Source: Diadophis punctatus similis (lineage: Eukaryota > Chordata > Lepidosauria > Squamata > Dipsadidae). Taken from it: a DNA stretch of 64,000 nt. The position numbers were made by a program, and so were the translations under genes. The stretch spans positions 165,361,034 through 165,425,033 of the forward strand of contig JALIGW010000002.1 in the NCBI GenBank assembly GCA_023053685.1, in the 5' to 3' direction. Position 1 is the first letter of the stretch, and each line of letters starts with the position of its first letter. Positions 22,477-34,436 of the stretch are shown one piece after another. The notes beneath the pieces are model-generated. The model saw only the letters and a program-made list of their open reading frames with translations, made no database searches and had not been told where the DNA came from.

Positions 22477-23914
22477 TAAAGTGACCAGATTTTATTTTTT
22501 GTAAAGCGGGACACCATTGACGGGGGGGGAGTTTCTAGGGGAGCAAGACGGGAGGGGTCTGTCTCTCTTATCCTGCAGCTTTGTGACCCCCCCCCAAACA
22601 CCCCCCCCTTCATCGCAGCCAGGGGTGGGTTCCTACTGGCGCAGTCTTACCTGTGTGAAATCCTGCCAGTTCAGCCGGGCCAGTCGTTCGGCGTAGAGCC
22701 GATGGAACTGGCAGCGGTCGCGACGCAGGGCTTCTCCCGCCCGCTTCCCCCACCCCGCTGGACGCCGCCATTCGGGTTATTTGGTCCTCTGCGCATGCGC
22801 AGAACAAGATCGTCGGGACACGAAGGAGCTGCAAGGAGGGTCTTCCGAGCTCCCCCAGCTCCCCCTCAAGCTCCGCTCCCCCCCACCCCTGCTGCCAGCC
22901 CAAGTGGACCTTTAACCCCTGGATTAACTCCCCACACCCCCACCTCGAAGCCCCTCCGCACCCCAGTTCCTCCTCCTCTCCGGCAGCCCCTACGGGGTGA
23001 ACCGGCAGGCAGGAGAAGAGCCGGACCGGCTGGGCGCCCGGGGGAGCCGGCAGTGAGTGGGTTGAGAGGCTCCCCGCCCCGAGAGGCTGGCTCCGGGGAA
23101 GTCTCCGAGCAGCAGCCGCCGCTCACTTCGGGCTGAGCCGGGCGGCGAGCGGAGGGATGGAAGCCGGGCAAGATGCCCCACCGGCGGCATGAGCGGCTGC
23201 CCCGCGTCCCCTTCGGAGCCCGGGGCTTCTCCCGGGCGGCGCCGCTCCGAAGGGGACTCGGGGCAGTCACTCACGCCGCCGGTGGGGCATCTTGCCCGGC
23301 TTCCATCCCTCCGCTCGCCACTCGGCTCAGCCCGGAGTGAGCGGCGGCTGCTGCTCGGAGACTTCCCCGGAGCCAGCCTCTTGGGGTGGGGAGCCGCTTA
23401 ACCCGCTCGCTGCTGGCTTCCCCGAGTGCCCAGCCGGTCCAGGTGGCCCTTCCAGCCTTGCGGGCACACACAGTTTTTCGCCTCTGAAACGATCAGAGGT
23501 TAGGCGGGGAGCGTTTAAACTGAGTTAGCTCCAACCAGGGACTCCCTTCGCTCCTCTGCGCAAAAACTCAGCTTATGGCGGCGGCGGCGAGCAGTTTTAA
23601 ACGCTCCCCGCCTAACCTCCGATCGTTTCCGAGGTGAAAAACAGTCCTTCGAAGCCGTCACTGATTGGTCAGAGCAGAGGCAGTCATAGAGAAGACTGTA
23701 CTCTATGACTGCCTCTGCTCTGACCAATCAGCGCCGGCTCCGAAGGACTGTTTTTCGCTTCGGAAACGATCGGAGGCCAATTTTTGGAAGGAATGCCCTA
23801 GCTTGTCGGGCATTCTTTCCAAAAAGCGGGACTTTTTAAAACCGCCGCGGGACGCGGGACACATGCTTGAAAAGCAGGTCTGTCCTGCCAAAAGCGAGAC
23901 GTCTGGTCACCTTA
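22477..23914. mobile_element. GC-rich foldback transposon with hAT-like target duplication
   Basis: Ends TAAAGTGACCAGA (22,477) and TCTGGTCACCTTA (to 23,914), 13-base inverted ends with one mismatch. Flanks are CTCTAGAG (22,469-22,476) and CCCTAGAG (23,915-23,922), an 8-base duplication with one change. The right half is a chain of four hairpins: A, arms about 23,039-23,219 and 23,243-23,424; B, 23,471-23,522 and 23,592-23,643; C, 23,637-23,691 and 23,701-23,755; D, 23,781-23,798 and 23,808-23,825. The left part begins a GGTGGGTT-family MITE near 22,619 without its other end. Very rich in G, C and CpG. Several long reading frames exist only because of composition and are not genes. Confidence 0.75.
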
Positions 23915-23960
23915 CCCTAGAGACTTATTGCCAGTCAGAATGGGTAATATGGCGCCAGAT

Positions 23961-24097
23961 CAGTGTTTCCCAATCTTTGGTAAATTTTAGATGAGTGGAT
24001 TTCAGCTCCCAGAATTCTCAGCAAAGGACATGGTGGATAAGGAATTCTGGGAACTGAAGGCCATATATCTGCATATTGCCAAAGCTTGGAAACATTG
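23961..24097. mobile_element. Palindromic MITE, CAGTGTTTCCC ends
   Basis: Starts CAGTGTTTCCCAATCTTTGG and ends CCAAAGCTTGGAAACATTG; the middle holds inverted 'cagctcccagaattctcagc' and 'ggaattctgggaactgaagg'. Same type as the hairpin at 7620 but diverged. Flanking octamers do not match, so no duplication is claimed. Confidence 0.65.
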
Positions 24098-24252
24098 TAG
24101 TAGAGTAGGTAGACCAACTACATGGTAAAAATATGGTAGATAGATGTGGTAAAATGCAAATTGTGCAGCTCCACCTCTACTTTTTATTCATAATTTGTAG
24201 ATTATTGTAGATTAACTTTTTTAAAATAGCAGCAAGTCAGTTCAGGAAAGAG

Positions 24253-24415
24253 CAGTGGTTCAAACTCGATTTCATTGAGGGCCACATCAGAGCTCCATTT
24301 TTGCTGGCAGAGGCACCAGGGCTGGTCCTTCGCTGTTTCCAGGGCGGCCCCGCAGGCCAGAACTAAGCACCCCGCGGGTCACATCCGGCCCCCAGGCCTT
24401 GTGTTTGACACCCTA
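24253..24415. mobile_element. hAT MITE, GTGTCAAACT family, degraded ends
   Basis: 'cagtggttcaaactcgattt' at the left and 'ccttgtgtttgacaccctac' at the right match the copy at 17,537, as does the internal 'gcaggccagaactaagcacc'. The target duplication is not clear, so boundaries are approximate. Confidence 0.65.
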
Positions 24416-27215
24416 CTTAGAGGAAAGGATCATATTTTCCTTTCTCTGTGATGGGGGGGTGGTGTTTTCCCAGATTTGGATCTAAACAACCTGTGTTGAT
24501 AGAAGAATAAATAACAATAAATGAAGTTGCATGACTCCTACTTGGGCAGAGAGGGCAGTTTGGAGCCTTTGTTGGCAAATTCTCATACTGCCTCTCCTCT
24601 CACATGATTATGAACAGATATAAACTAGGCTTCAAGTTCATTATAACAGATTCCATCTTGACTGAATGTGCATTAGGAATTGTGGCTTTAAACAAACTCT
24701 AATTTCATACACAAGGGACAAAGACTAATCCAAACATTAAAGCTGGTTTATTTAGCATATAATGACAGCATATAATAACATACCAAGAATGTGCTAAAAT
24801 GCAATTGCATTGGGGTTCAGACCCAAAGGAGAGAAGGCAGGGAGAGTTTGAGATTACTTATGCATGCAAACCCAAATATTTTTTTTAACCACAGCATGCA
24901 AACTTTATCGATGGCATGTGGTAATTGGTCATATAGTGACTTTATTGGCTAAGTCGGTACCAGGCATCTTTTCAAGCTGTTGGTATTGCAATTAGGTCAA
25001 GCTGGGAGTATATAATGGGATTTCAATTCCAACACTTCTCAAAGTGTCAAGGTGTAAAGTACCTCACTTATGGTCAACATTGAGCCGATGGTCAACATTG
25101 AACCGATAGGACATTTTACATTCATCACATTAGAACTGAGGCATTTGTGTACTATCCCCTATAAAGCAATAGAATAAATGAGAATAAATTCACAGCGTGA
25201 AGAACAAAAGGAAAGTCTATGGCACTTGAAATGAATAAGGGAAAGTTTTACTTTGTGTCATGTAATTATTCAGAGAATGTGTTCGGTATGTACTTCATTT
25301 AATGGCATTAACAAACACTTGCTCTTTCAACGGATTAGGTTTCATTTCTTCCAAATCAATTTTGGCTGTAAACTTTCACCCATGTCTCCACTAGCTAAAT
25401 AAAACAGACCCATGAGGTTTTTGAGGGGTCTCTGTGCAAAGTCCCAAAATGCTGAATCTTACCCTGTTAGATGCTGAAAAATTATTGGATGTTAATACTA
25501 AGGTTTTTTTTTAATAGCATGATTAATGTGACTTAAAACCATTGGTTTGCTTTTAAAGAGAAACACGAAAAATGAGTATTAAAAATAGTTGTTATGCTTG
25601 GTACATTTCTGGTATTTGGCTCTGGAACTGAGAAAACTAGAATGACAAACAACCCCTTTTTTTAAAAAAAAAATCTGAATTCTACTAACCTCAGTAAAGC
25701 TATTAAAATTCCATTTTAGAACCAATCTACTGTAAACAGTGTTTAAACCAAAAAGTTCCCAAGACATACAAAATGCATTCTTTCCTCCAGCGCATAAATC
25801 ACTTCTGCTTTTGTTCTCAGCCATACATCAATATTACAATCACATAATATTCATCTCTTGAACATTTGGGAGGTTTAGATTGTTTGGGTCTCCTGAGAGC
25901 AATGCAAAAATCTAGACAAGCTAGTATAATGGTTGTAATTAAAGGCCAAGTTTTAAAAAGCACACACTTCTCTCTAAAAAGTCAATAGGAAAAATGAAAG
26001 ACTATCTGGCGTCAATCACAGATTGCTACATGATGATTCAACAGATATTCACCACATAACCCAGATAAAAAATCCCACAAGTAAAGGATAGAAGCAGAAG
26101 CAGACAAGATGCCTAGGGATCAAATACAGCCAGAGGACACATTTAGGGGGAAAAATATGAATCCCTCCCAACATTGTTAATCACAAACAATATATTTCAA
26201 CAAGAGAAATCTGATTTTTTAACTCCAAATATGGCATTAAATTAGGCTCTGAACAAGAATCAAACCACTTACTATGTCTGTCCAAAAGTTCATCCCAAAT
26301 AGGTCCATTGCTTCCAGCAGCCCGTCCCAAGCTGTGGGAGACTCACTATCCCATAGGAAATGGAAAAATACCTTGGGTGTGGAAAAGAATTCTTTCTGAC
26401 CAAAATATGCTACAGGAACTAAAGCATCAGATGGAATATTGTATTTCATAAAGGAATGAACTCTATCTTGAACGCAGTAAGATTCTAGAACAGCAAACTG
26501 AATTTGTCCTCTAACATTTTGGAGTATCTCTGGCTGCCATTTTATAGAATAGTCATGTTACAGAAAGACAACATTATTATCCAATTAAATCGGCAAAGGC
26601 AGGAGCTGAATCCACCTAAGAGGACCTGCTGCTTAAGATGGAAAGATATGCTCTTTCTTGTCCCCACAATTCCCACCTATGCTACATTTTATATGGCAGA
26701 ATCTTCCAGCTGCCCAACAGTTGCTTGTGGTAAACATCGTTCTTTGGGAAACCTTAGACATTTCAGAAATTCTACCTCTTTTACAACCTTGAGGTTGACT
26801 CATTTGTACAGAGACAATTCAATTAAAGTATTTGAAGAAGATGTCACGTTTTGGGGACATTTCCTTTACATTAAAATCTACAAGCTGCAAGGGCTACACC
26901 AGGCTTTGAGTGGCATGTAATGAGTTACATTTAATAAGAAGGCTGAGCCGCAATCTTGAAGGGTGGAATAAGAGGAATGAAAGGGGTATCTTAACCGCTC
27001 TTCACGGCTTAAGACACCAAATGGTGTTATAAAACCTTAACCATACGATCCAAAATAAAAATTAAAATGTTCAGCCTTATCTACCTTGGGGATAGATGGT
27101 CCATTTGTACCCCCCTTGGCCACAATTCTGAACTTGAGCTATAAGCAAAAGTGAAGTAGGATGCAGGAAATGAATGATGCAAAATGCTGTTAAGAGACTG
27201 GGTAATTGCCTAATG

Positions 27216-27992
27216 CAGGGATCGGCAACCTTAAACACTCAGAGAGCCATTTGGACCCATTTTCCACAGAAAAGAAAACACCGGGAGCCACAAAACTCTT
27301 CCCGTGCCTGACTATTTCCTGAGCGGCCACAAAACTAGCATATATTATATTTTAAAGACTATATAAATGAAAGATACATAGTGAAATGGATTAGAAAAAA
27401 TTTTTTTGACTATTTTTAAAAGGTTTTGAATTATATGGAATTAAAGATTTAGAATAATTGTGAAATTAATAATTTGATATATTGGAATGGTAGTTTATTA
27501 ATAATATGCCTGATTTTTAGACTATGCTTAAAAGGTTTTGAGTAAAAGGAGTTAAAGATCTATAGAAATTTTGAAATCAATAATTTGTTAGTATATTTTA
27601 ATTTTATCTTTATTGAATATTATACCCTGTGCTTTTTCTGGGAAGTCGGGGGTGGGTGGGTGGGTGAGAGGGGGGAGGAGGGGGGGAGGGGAGGGGGTTG
27701 GGGGGAAGGGGGGGAGAAAAACAGAAAAATGTTTGTACTTTGTACTAATAAAACTTTTTGAATAAAAAAAACTAGCATATATAGTTGAATTAAAGGTTCT
27801 GTTTTCTTTTGAAACTTTTCTTTTCTTGGATTTATCCATGGTTGGCTACCGGGGGTTGAAAAGCTTAATAAATTGCGCGTCGGTGGGTGTCGCACATTGG
27901 CACTTGTGACGCATATTTTGAGCGACAGGGAGTCGCAGCAGAGGGATGAAAGAGCCACATGCAGCTCCAGAGCCGCGGGTTGCTGACCCCTG
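27216..27992. mobile_element. Non-autonomous hAT element interrupted by an L1 3' end
   Basis: Starts CAGGGATCGGCAACCTTAAA, ends GGGTTGCTGACCCCTG, flanked by the exact octamer GCCTAATG (27,208-27,215 and 27,993-28,000). Internal text such as 'agagccatttggacccattt' and 'gaaagagccacatgcagctc' is the known squamate hAT form. The L1 insertion at 27,346-27,767 divides it, leaving about 355 bases of hAT sequence. No transposase. Confidence 0.9.
27346..27767 (+). mobile_element. 5'-truncated L1 3' end with perfect 15-base target duplication
   Basis: Flanked by AAAACTAGCATATAT at 27,331-27,345 and 27,768-27,782. The insert ends with a G-rich tract, 'tttgtactttgtactaataa' and a poly(A), matching the terminus of the ORF1-bearing element at the left edge of the window. 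Its body holds two tandem ~113-base units (from about 27,408 and 27,521; shared TTAAAAGGTTTTGA). It landed in the hAT element, which is therefore older. Confidence 0.88.
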
Positions 27993-30533
27993 GCCTAATG
28001 CAAAGCATGACCCATAGTTGAAGATAATCTCCATATACAAGTTTTGATCTTACACAGATTTATTTGCAAATTGGCTGCAGTAGATAAATAGAGACCGGCT
28101 AAGCAGGGGCCACAATAAATAGAAAATAAACAGGTGAGGCGAAGCCAAACTCTTGGCCTGGTGGGTGGTACTTGTTACTTTTTTTTTACTGTGTTTTTGC
28201 TTGCTGCAGTACTCTTAAAATTACTGAGAGACAGAAACCCTTGCCAATGTACTGCAGATCATCTGGAGATCTACTTAAAGATACTGATCTACTTCTGCCC
28301 ACTTTAAACCATATGACACAAGAGCTCCAGAGATGATTATCAATAGTCTCAGAGCTTGTCTGCATAAATCAATTGCTTTTTTGTTTCACTTTGCTTTCTC
28401 CTGAGTATTTAAAACTATGTTTCAAATGGAGCTTCTGTTCCCCTTGTGAATATGCTGTGGAGATTTTAATTAAGTCAGAAGTTACGATAGGGAAAACGTA
28501 CATGTAATATAATAATTGCGCAATCACTATGGGAAAAAGTATTAGTTCAATATTTTTAACTTGTACCACGTTGGTTAGTTTCTCTGAAACACCTTCCTTA
28601 GGCATTATGCATGATGAAATCAAAATGGAGTTTTAAGTGGAGATGCAAATAATTTGGGAGCTATGTACAAGTTAAAAAAAGCTGCAATTTCAGCTGCAAT
28701 TGCTTCAGTATTAACTCTCAAAAAACCAATCTTATGCTAAATCCTTAATGGTTAACTTTTTCAGGTTGGAGCAGAATGATTAACACTTTCAGATTGGATA
28801 TGCATATAGAAATTGTCACAATGAAAACATTATCTGTAGAGAAGAATATATTGGAATATTAGAGTCATTCTGAGCAGAATAACAGAATTAATTAACATTT
28901 TAGTATAGCACATTTTTATCTCTAACAGTACAGTTCGGAAATATACCAATGCAAAATACAGAATCCTGAAATGTTTATTTTTTAAAAAACAAGATTTAAT
29001 ATATGTATGTAAAAAGAGGGTTGTTAGTATGGAAAATGTATGCTCTGTTCAGTATGTGCTAAGACGTAGAACAATCTCTGCCACACTTTTTTCAAGTAAA
29101 ATCAATGGTTTTCTTATCAAAGGACCAAAACTGTAAAATCAGTGTATGCTATATACTTATTTAATTCTGTGATCTTATCTGGTCACAGGACAGGATAGGC
29201 CTGTCATAAGTTTATATAAGCTGCTTCAATGCTACAGAAATATGATAAAAGAGTATTCATTCTGAATGTGGTAGGTTCTATTTTGAGGTTTCATGGTTCA
29301 AATGACATGACCAATTGTAATAGCTGGACTGCTGTTGTAATCCTGACTGCTCTATCTACATTTAAAGTCTTTTAAATGGTAAAGTAGTAAATAGTAAGAT
29401 TCTCCACTTCCATCAACTAAGACAGGGCTAGTTAAATGTTTAGAAATGGTAGAGATGAGTAAGCTATTAGAGAAGCCAGGAAAGCGATAGCAATCAGAAA
29501 AAAAAAAGAGTTGCTGATAACAGATTAGTTTTTACAGATGAAATGTAGAAATCAATGTGTAAAAAGTACATTTTCAAAAATATATTCTGAATGGGAAATG
29601 GATAGCATTCACATGCAATAACCAAATTACACATTCAAATACAGTAATTTTTTTTTAGCTCTTGTTTCCTTTTTGCCCGCCAGTGTTTCATGCAAAATCG
29701 ATTATGTCCACTCATTTCAGCTGCCTCATGCTTTCCCTCCACCAAATGGGCAAGTTTATGTATCTATCACAACAGGATATCGTACAATCATTTATGTCCA
29801 CGATACACAAAACCTTTGCGCATGCAATTTTAACACTAGTAGCAGGCCATTTTTTCCATATATTCTGAACCTTGCATATGAAGGAGAAAGCTCGTTATAA
29901 GGAACAAGGATCCGAGAAAAAAGGATTCTATTTAATGGTTTTGACATCAAGTTTTGATTGGCTATCTAACCGTAAAGATTCCCAGAAGAAAAGGCATAAC
30001 TCCTTTAAGAGTGTACAGATTTCTAGAGGGAAACAAGTCCAATAAAATCTAGGCCAAGGAAGGAAGGACAATGATAGCTAATAGAAAGGGAAATCTGCAA
30101 ACAGCAAAAAGTTAATGGAAAATACATCCAAATTCCTAAATCAATACAACCTTACCCCACTTCAACTTCATCATTTTCACTTGAAAATATCAAGAGTCAT
30201 AAATATTGAAGAAATACCTATGTGGCATGACAATGACTATGTTCACAAAACATGCATAATTTTATTTTTGAATCCACTTTCTGGATTCATATTTGCAAAA
30301 TATGTTGAAGGCTGAGTTCATACAATACACTATGGCACAACCCCCCCCCACCCCCCAAGATAAAACTAACCAAGCCTGTCAGGTTGGTTTTAAACTTGTG
30401 CAAATGTGGCACTTAGTCTTATGGAATCTGAACAATCCAATGTATAGCAATCTCTTTTCTTCTTGTAGTTTCTCTTGCAAATATTTTGTGTGCTTTTTAA
30501 GGTTTGGATGATAGTAAATTTTACATTTCACTT

Positions 30534-30569
30534 GTGACCGGCAGCGAGGTAAGTTAGAACCCACCCCTG
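30534..30569. mobile_element. End of a GGTGGGTT-family hAT MITE (fragment)
   Basis: 'ggcagcgaggtaagttagaa' followed by CCCACCCCTG matches the right terminus of the family at 10,847 and 43,014. The left part is not recognisable. Directly followed by the SPIN fragment. Confidence 0.5.
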
Positions 30570-30577
30570 AGTTTCCT

Positions 30578-30665
30578 AATAATTTTATTATTTTATGGTT
30601 GGGGTCACCACAACATGAGGAACTGTATTAAAGGGTCGCGGCATTAGGAAGGTTGAGAACCACAG
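30578..30665 (+). mobile_element. SPIN (Space Invaders) hAT transposon 3' end
   Basis: From about 30,590 the sequence follows the non-autonomous SPIN consensus as I remember it: 'ttttatggttggggtcacca', 'caacatgaggaactgtatta', 'aagggtcgcggcattaggaa', 'ggttgagaaccac'. Only the right ~88 bases are present; the left half is missing. The next octamer is TTCTAGCT. SPIN is an established case of horizontal transfer among tetrapods, squamates included. Confidence 0.85.
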
Positions 30666-31370
30666 TTCTAGCTGAACTAGAAGAACAAACCAAACTACTG
30701 AAAGAGAAATACCGTAAGTGCTGGCTAATCTCAAAGATCACTAGCTGGCAAACAAGAATATGTAATAAGGTAGATTATTTTTACTCTTTGTATTATAACG
30801 ATTTCAACTACCACTAATAAAAAAAATCACTAGATTGCATGCAAACCTGATGATGAAATACTCCATGAGTATTTTCCTTCCCTCTTGTATAACAAGCATG
30901 ATTTATAATTAAATTACTGGTTTCAGATCCTGACATGAACAGGAACAGTGTCTCATTATCCTGTCTGGCAACCTGGCACCCTTCAGATGTTTAAGATTCT
31001 TGCTATCAAGGTTGATTAAAGAGGAAGCTCCAAACATCTGGAGAATACCGTGGAACTTCAAAATACCATTATGTATCAAGCAGAAAACAAGCCTTTGGTT
31101 TAGGTATAGTTTGCTCCACCACTCTTCTAATTTATTTCTTGTTTGAGCGCATCTAAACTCTATATTTAAATATGATTGCTGCTATTGGTTACGCATTTGT
31201 TTCTATATAACTACCGGTATATATTTGTATTGTTCAACCTGAAAAAATATTTCAAATTCTTTGTCTTGTGAACCAATTTACTACTGTTACAAATGTTGTA
31301 TGTTATCATAGTACATAAATATTGCCCTATGGTTAATGGTGCTGGAGGCTACACAGATCTGGATATACAG

Positions 31371-31517
31371 CAGTAGTGGATTCTGAATTAGTTTGCTACC
31401 AGTTCTCGCGCATGACGCTTCTGCGCATGTGCAAAGCATCCCGGGCGGGTGGGCGGAGCCTCTTGCCGCCACTACCGGTTCTAAGAACCGGGCCGAACTG
31501 GGAGCAACCCACCGCTG
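31371..31517. mobile_element. hAT MITE, GGTGGGTT family, short internal-deletion copy
   Basis: Starts CAGTAGTGGATTC, ends AACCCACCGCTG, flanked by the exact octamer ATATACAG (31,363-31,370 and 31,518-31,525). At 147 bases it is shorter than its sisters (259 and 253). It sits three bases inside the left end of a Tc1/mariner-type MITE. Confidence 0.88.
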
Positions 31518-31522
31518 ATATA

Positions 31523-31896
31523 CAGGTAGTCCTCGACTTACAACAGTTCATTTAGTGACAGTTTGACGTTACCATGGGACTGAACAAAATGACTTATGAC
31601 TGTTTTTCACAGCATCCCCATGGTCAGTTGATCAAAATTCAGATACCTGACAACTGATTCATATTTATGAAAGCTGCAGTGTCCCGGGGATACATGATCA
31701 CCTTTTGTGATCTTCTGACAAGCAAAGTCAATGGGAAAGATTCACTTAACCATGTTATTAACTTAATGGCTGCAGTGATTCACATAACAGCTGTGGCAAG
31801 AAATGTCATAAAATGGGGCAAAATTCACTTAATAACTGTCTCATTTAGCAACAGAAATTTTGGGCTCAATTGTGGTCATAAGTTGAGGATTACCTG
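31523..31896. mobile_element. Tc1/mariner-type MITE, CAGGTAGTCC family
   Basis: Left end CAGGTAGTCCTCGACTTA, right end GAGGATTACCTG, with TA on both sides (31,521-31,522 and 31,897-31,898). The first three bases are duplicated as part of the hAT target site at 31,363-31,370. Full sister copies lie at 39,481 and 47,271. TA flanks and inverted ends suggest a Tc1/mariner or pogo/Tigger relative. The MITE itself interrupts an L2-type LINE. Confidence 0.8.
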
Positions 31897-31898
31897 TA

Positions 31899-32110
31899 CA
31901 GGAACTGTCTCTACCTTAATCCTACGAAGACAGAGTGGTTGTGGGTGTTTAAACCACTCAGATCTGGGATATCTCATCTCTGACCTTGGATGGGTAGCAC
32001 TTCTCTCTTCAGAAGTGGTACAGATACAGAATGTGAGAGTCTTCCTGGGCTCCAGTTCCTTCTTGAAAAATAGTATAAGTTTCAGAAATAACCCACAAAA
32101 TCCCAGAAAA
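31899..32110 (+). mobile_element. L2-type LINE fragment (after RT domain)
   Basis: Translation contains '[13 protein letters not shown]' and, further on, '[13 protein letters not shown]', matching the segment usually '[14 protein letters not shown]...LGVLLDSQLLLE' downstream of the RT active site in L2-type LINEs. Continues LINE-like text left of the Tc1-type MITE. Confidence 0.65.
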
Positions 32111-32492
32111 ATATAGTAAGATTTGGGGTTTTTTGTATATCCTCAAGGGAATGTCTGTGCAATATCCAAACTGCACCATTGTTCTAGTAGTTTACCAGCC
32201 CTGTGGCATTAATCTTATTGGAATGACCAAATTGCTTTCACTAGTGTCTTCAAATATGCATGTTTCAGACAACAATATACATAGCAAGGGATAGCTGAAT
32301 GTATATGCTTGCTTTTGATTACATTATTTATATGAGAAGATATAATGTTTAGTTTTTTACCTTATGATATGGTCATTATTTGATTGATAGTAGCGGGGTT
32401 TTTGGGGTTTGGTGTGGGAGGCTGAAACAATGTGGCACTAGGTGTGTGATTACTATGTTGACTTGTTGTGTCATTATGTCAAGACCCTAGAA

Positions 32493-32918
32493 CAGTGATG
32501 GCGAACCTATGGCACGGGTGCCACAGGTGGCACGCAGAGCCATATCTGCCGGCACGTGAGCCGTTGCCCTAGCTCAGCTCCAGTGCGCATGTGCGTGCCC
32601 ACCAGCTGATTTTTGGCTCGCGTGGAGGCTCTGGGAGAGCGATTTCGGCCTCCGGAGGGCCTCCAGGGTGGTGGTGGGGAGCGTTTTCACCCTCCCCAAG
32701 TTCCAAGAAAGCCTCTGGAGCCTGGGGAGGGCAAAAAACAGGCCTACTGGTCCCACTGGAAGTCGGGAAATGGGGTTGTGGGGGGGGTCACGCACGCATG
32801 CGCAGGGGGGTGGGGCAAGTGGGGGGCTTTGAATTATGGGTGTGGGCACGCACGCACATGCGATAGCGCATGCGCGCACTATTTTGGCACCCGAGGAAAA
32901 AAAGGTTCGCCATCACTG
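32493..32918. mobile_element. hAT MITE, GTGATGGCGAACC family, complete
   Basis: Starts CAGTGATGGCGAACC, ends GGTTCGCCATCACTG, perfect 15-base inverted ends. Flanked by the exact octamer CCCTAGAA (32,485-32,492 and 32,919-32,926). GC-rich interior with repeated 'gcgcatgcg'-type runs. Longest complete copy here (426 bases). Confidence 0.93.
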
Positions 32919-34436
32919 CCCTAGAAAATCAGGAGATTCAGGCAGTTCAAATCACTATAAAGATTTATTGCAAGCTTAAGCTTTCTTCAAGAATCTGACC
33001 AACTAGTGGTCAAGGGAAATGAGCGGGAGATAACAAAGCCATTTACGGTGGGCTGGACTTAGATCTCTTGCAGGCAAGCAGGGATGTGACTTATAATGCA
33101 TTTGACTCTTCCCTCAGGCCCAGTCTGGTCATCTCCTACACATTATAGTTTTAGTTATACATATTTTGGGAATATTTTAAATCAAATTGGAGGAAATGTA
33201 AACAAGTCAGAGAAAGTTTCAGTGAAGTGGCCAAGTAATAAATAAAGATAAATAAATAATTAATATAATAGATCTATCAGGTTCTAGATTATTTATTAAT
33301 ATGCTTTGCTTAAGTGTTGAAACATTATGCAAATGAAGTGACATACCATTGGTTCATTCTAGTTGGTACCATGGTGAACACATTCGATCCACGGAGTTCA
33401 ATTATATTCTTAATCACACCAATTTTCTTTGAAAATGTGTACTTTTTAGATAAAATGCAAGCATTTTCGTTCTCTACTGCTCTTGTGTAGTTTTTTTCCC
33501 AATTCACTTGTCATTCAAGTTACACCCTTACATATGTTTAGCCTCAAAGTAGTTTAAAAAAATTTCTGAACAACAATGCACAGGAATAGGATGCCAATTT
33601 TCCAAGTTTTAACTGAGTCATTTTATTAGTTACTATCATATGCCTTTTCCAAATGCCTGCCATAATCTATCCAAATCAATGATAGAGTATTCAATAAACT
33701 AAATTATGACTATAGTATTTCACTTTAAGCATTCCATTGCAAAAATAGATCCAAGAGTTTTATTTTAGGTGCTACCGGTAAGTTATTCTATGTTAAAGCA
33801 TTGTACAACATTGACAACATGACAAATTTGGGGTCAAAGTGCTAATGATGTTAGCATACTACCATAAAGACAAGCTTATGAACTTTCCTCTCTTCTTTCA
33901 GAAGAATACCAGGAAAGCTTGTATAATTCTTTTTGTTATATTAGGGCATGCTTACATTACTACATTTCTATTACAAAAGCTAACTTAATAGCTGTAGTTA
34001 AAGTATTCATGCAGCTTTCTATCCAAAAGGTTATGTATAATGTCTAAAAATGGTTTTAAGAGGTTATAACAAAGAAAAATGATAACATTCTAAGATAACA
34101 TTAACAAAAGTTGCTTGCCTTTGGCATGTGCTATATCGAATTAGCAGTATATCACAGCAGAAGTAATGGTCAGGCCAGTCTGTATTATGAGTATAGATGT
34201 TCAAGATCTGATCTGACACATGATCCCTTGGCCTTCAATTCTACTTTCTTTGTCCTCACTTCACTAGTTCACAATTTTGTTACGTCTAATTTTGTTTCCA
34301 ATAAATATGGAAATGATGTATGGCCTGTATGCACTTTAATGCATATTGTTTTTTACAGGAGGAAAAATCCCACTGGGTAAAGCCAGAAGCATATACGTTT
34401 AATGGAAAAAAAATCCCTCAAGTCAAAGAGCTAGTG

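Noticed and set aside
22600..23500. Second CpG island suggesting an alternative promoter
   Set aside because: The GC-rich block lies wholly within the bounded mobile element, with no exon or splice signal nearby, so it is better explained as transposon sequence.
22702..23528. Several overlapping 70-144-codon frames rich in P, R, G and S in a GC-rich block
   Set aside because: They occur on both strands across long inverted repeats and lack any domain. They follow from GC-rich composition inside the foldback element.
26504..26920. 138-codon frame on the plus strand
   Set aside because: No similarity recognised and no supporting signals; probably chance.
30467..30569. Complete GGTGGGTT-family MITE with an AGTTTCCT-type duplication
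   Set aside because: Only the right end is recognisable; the candidate left octamer AGTTTCTC is not followed by a CAG terminus.
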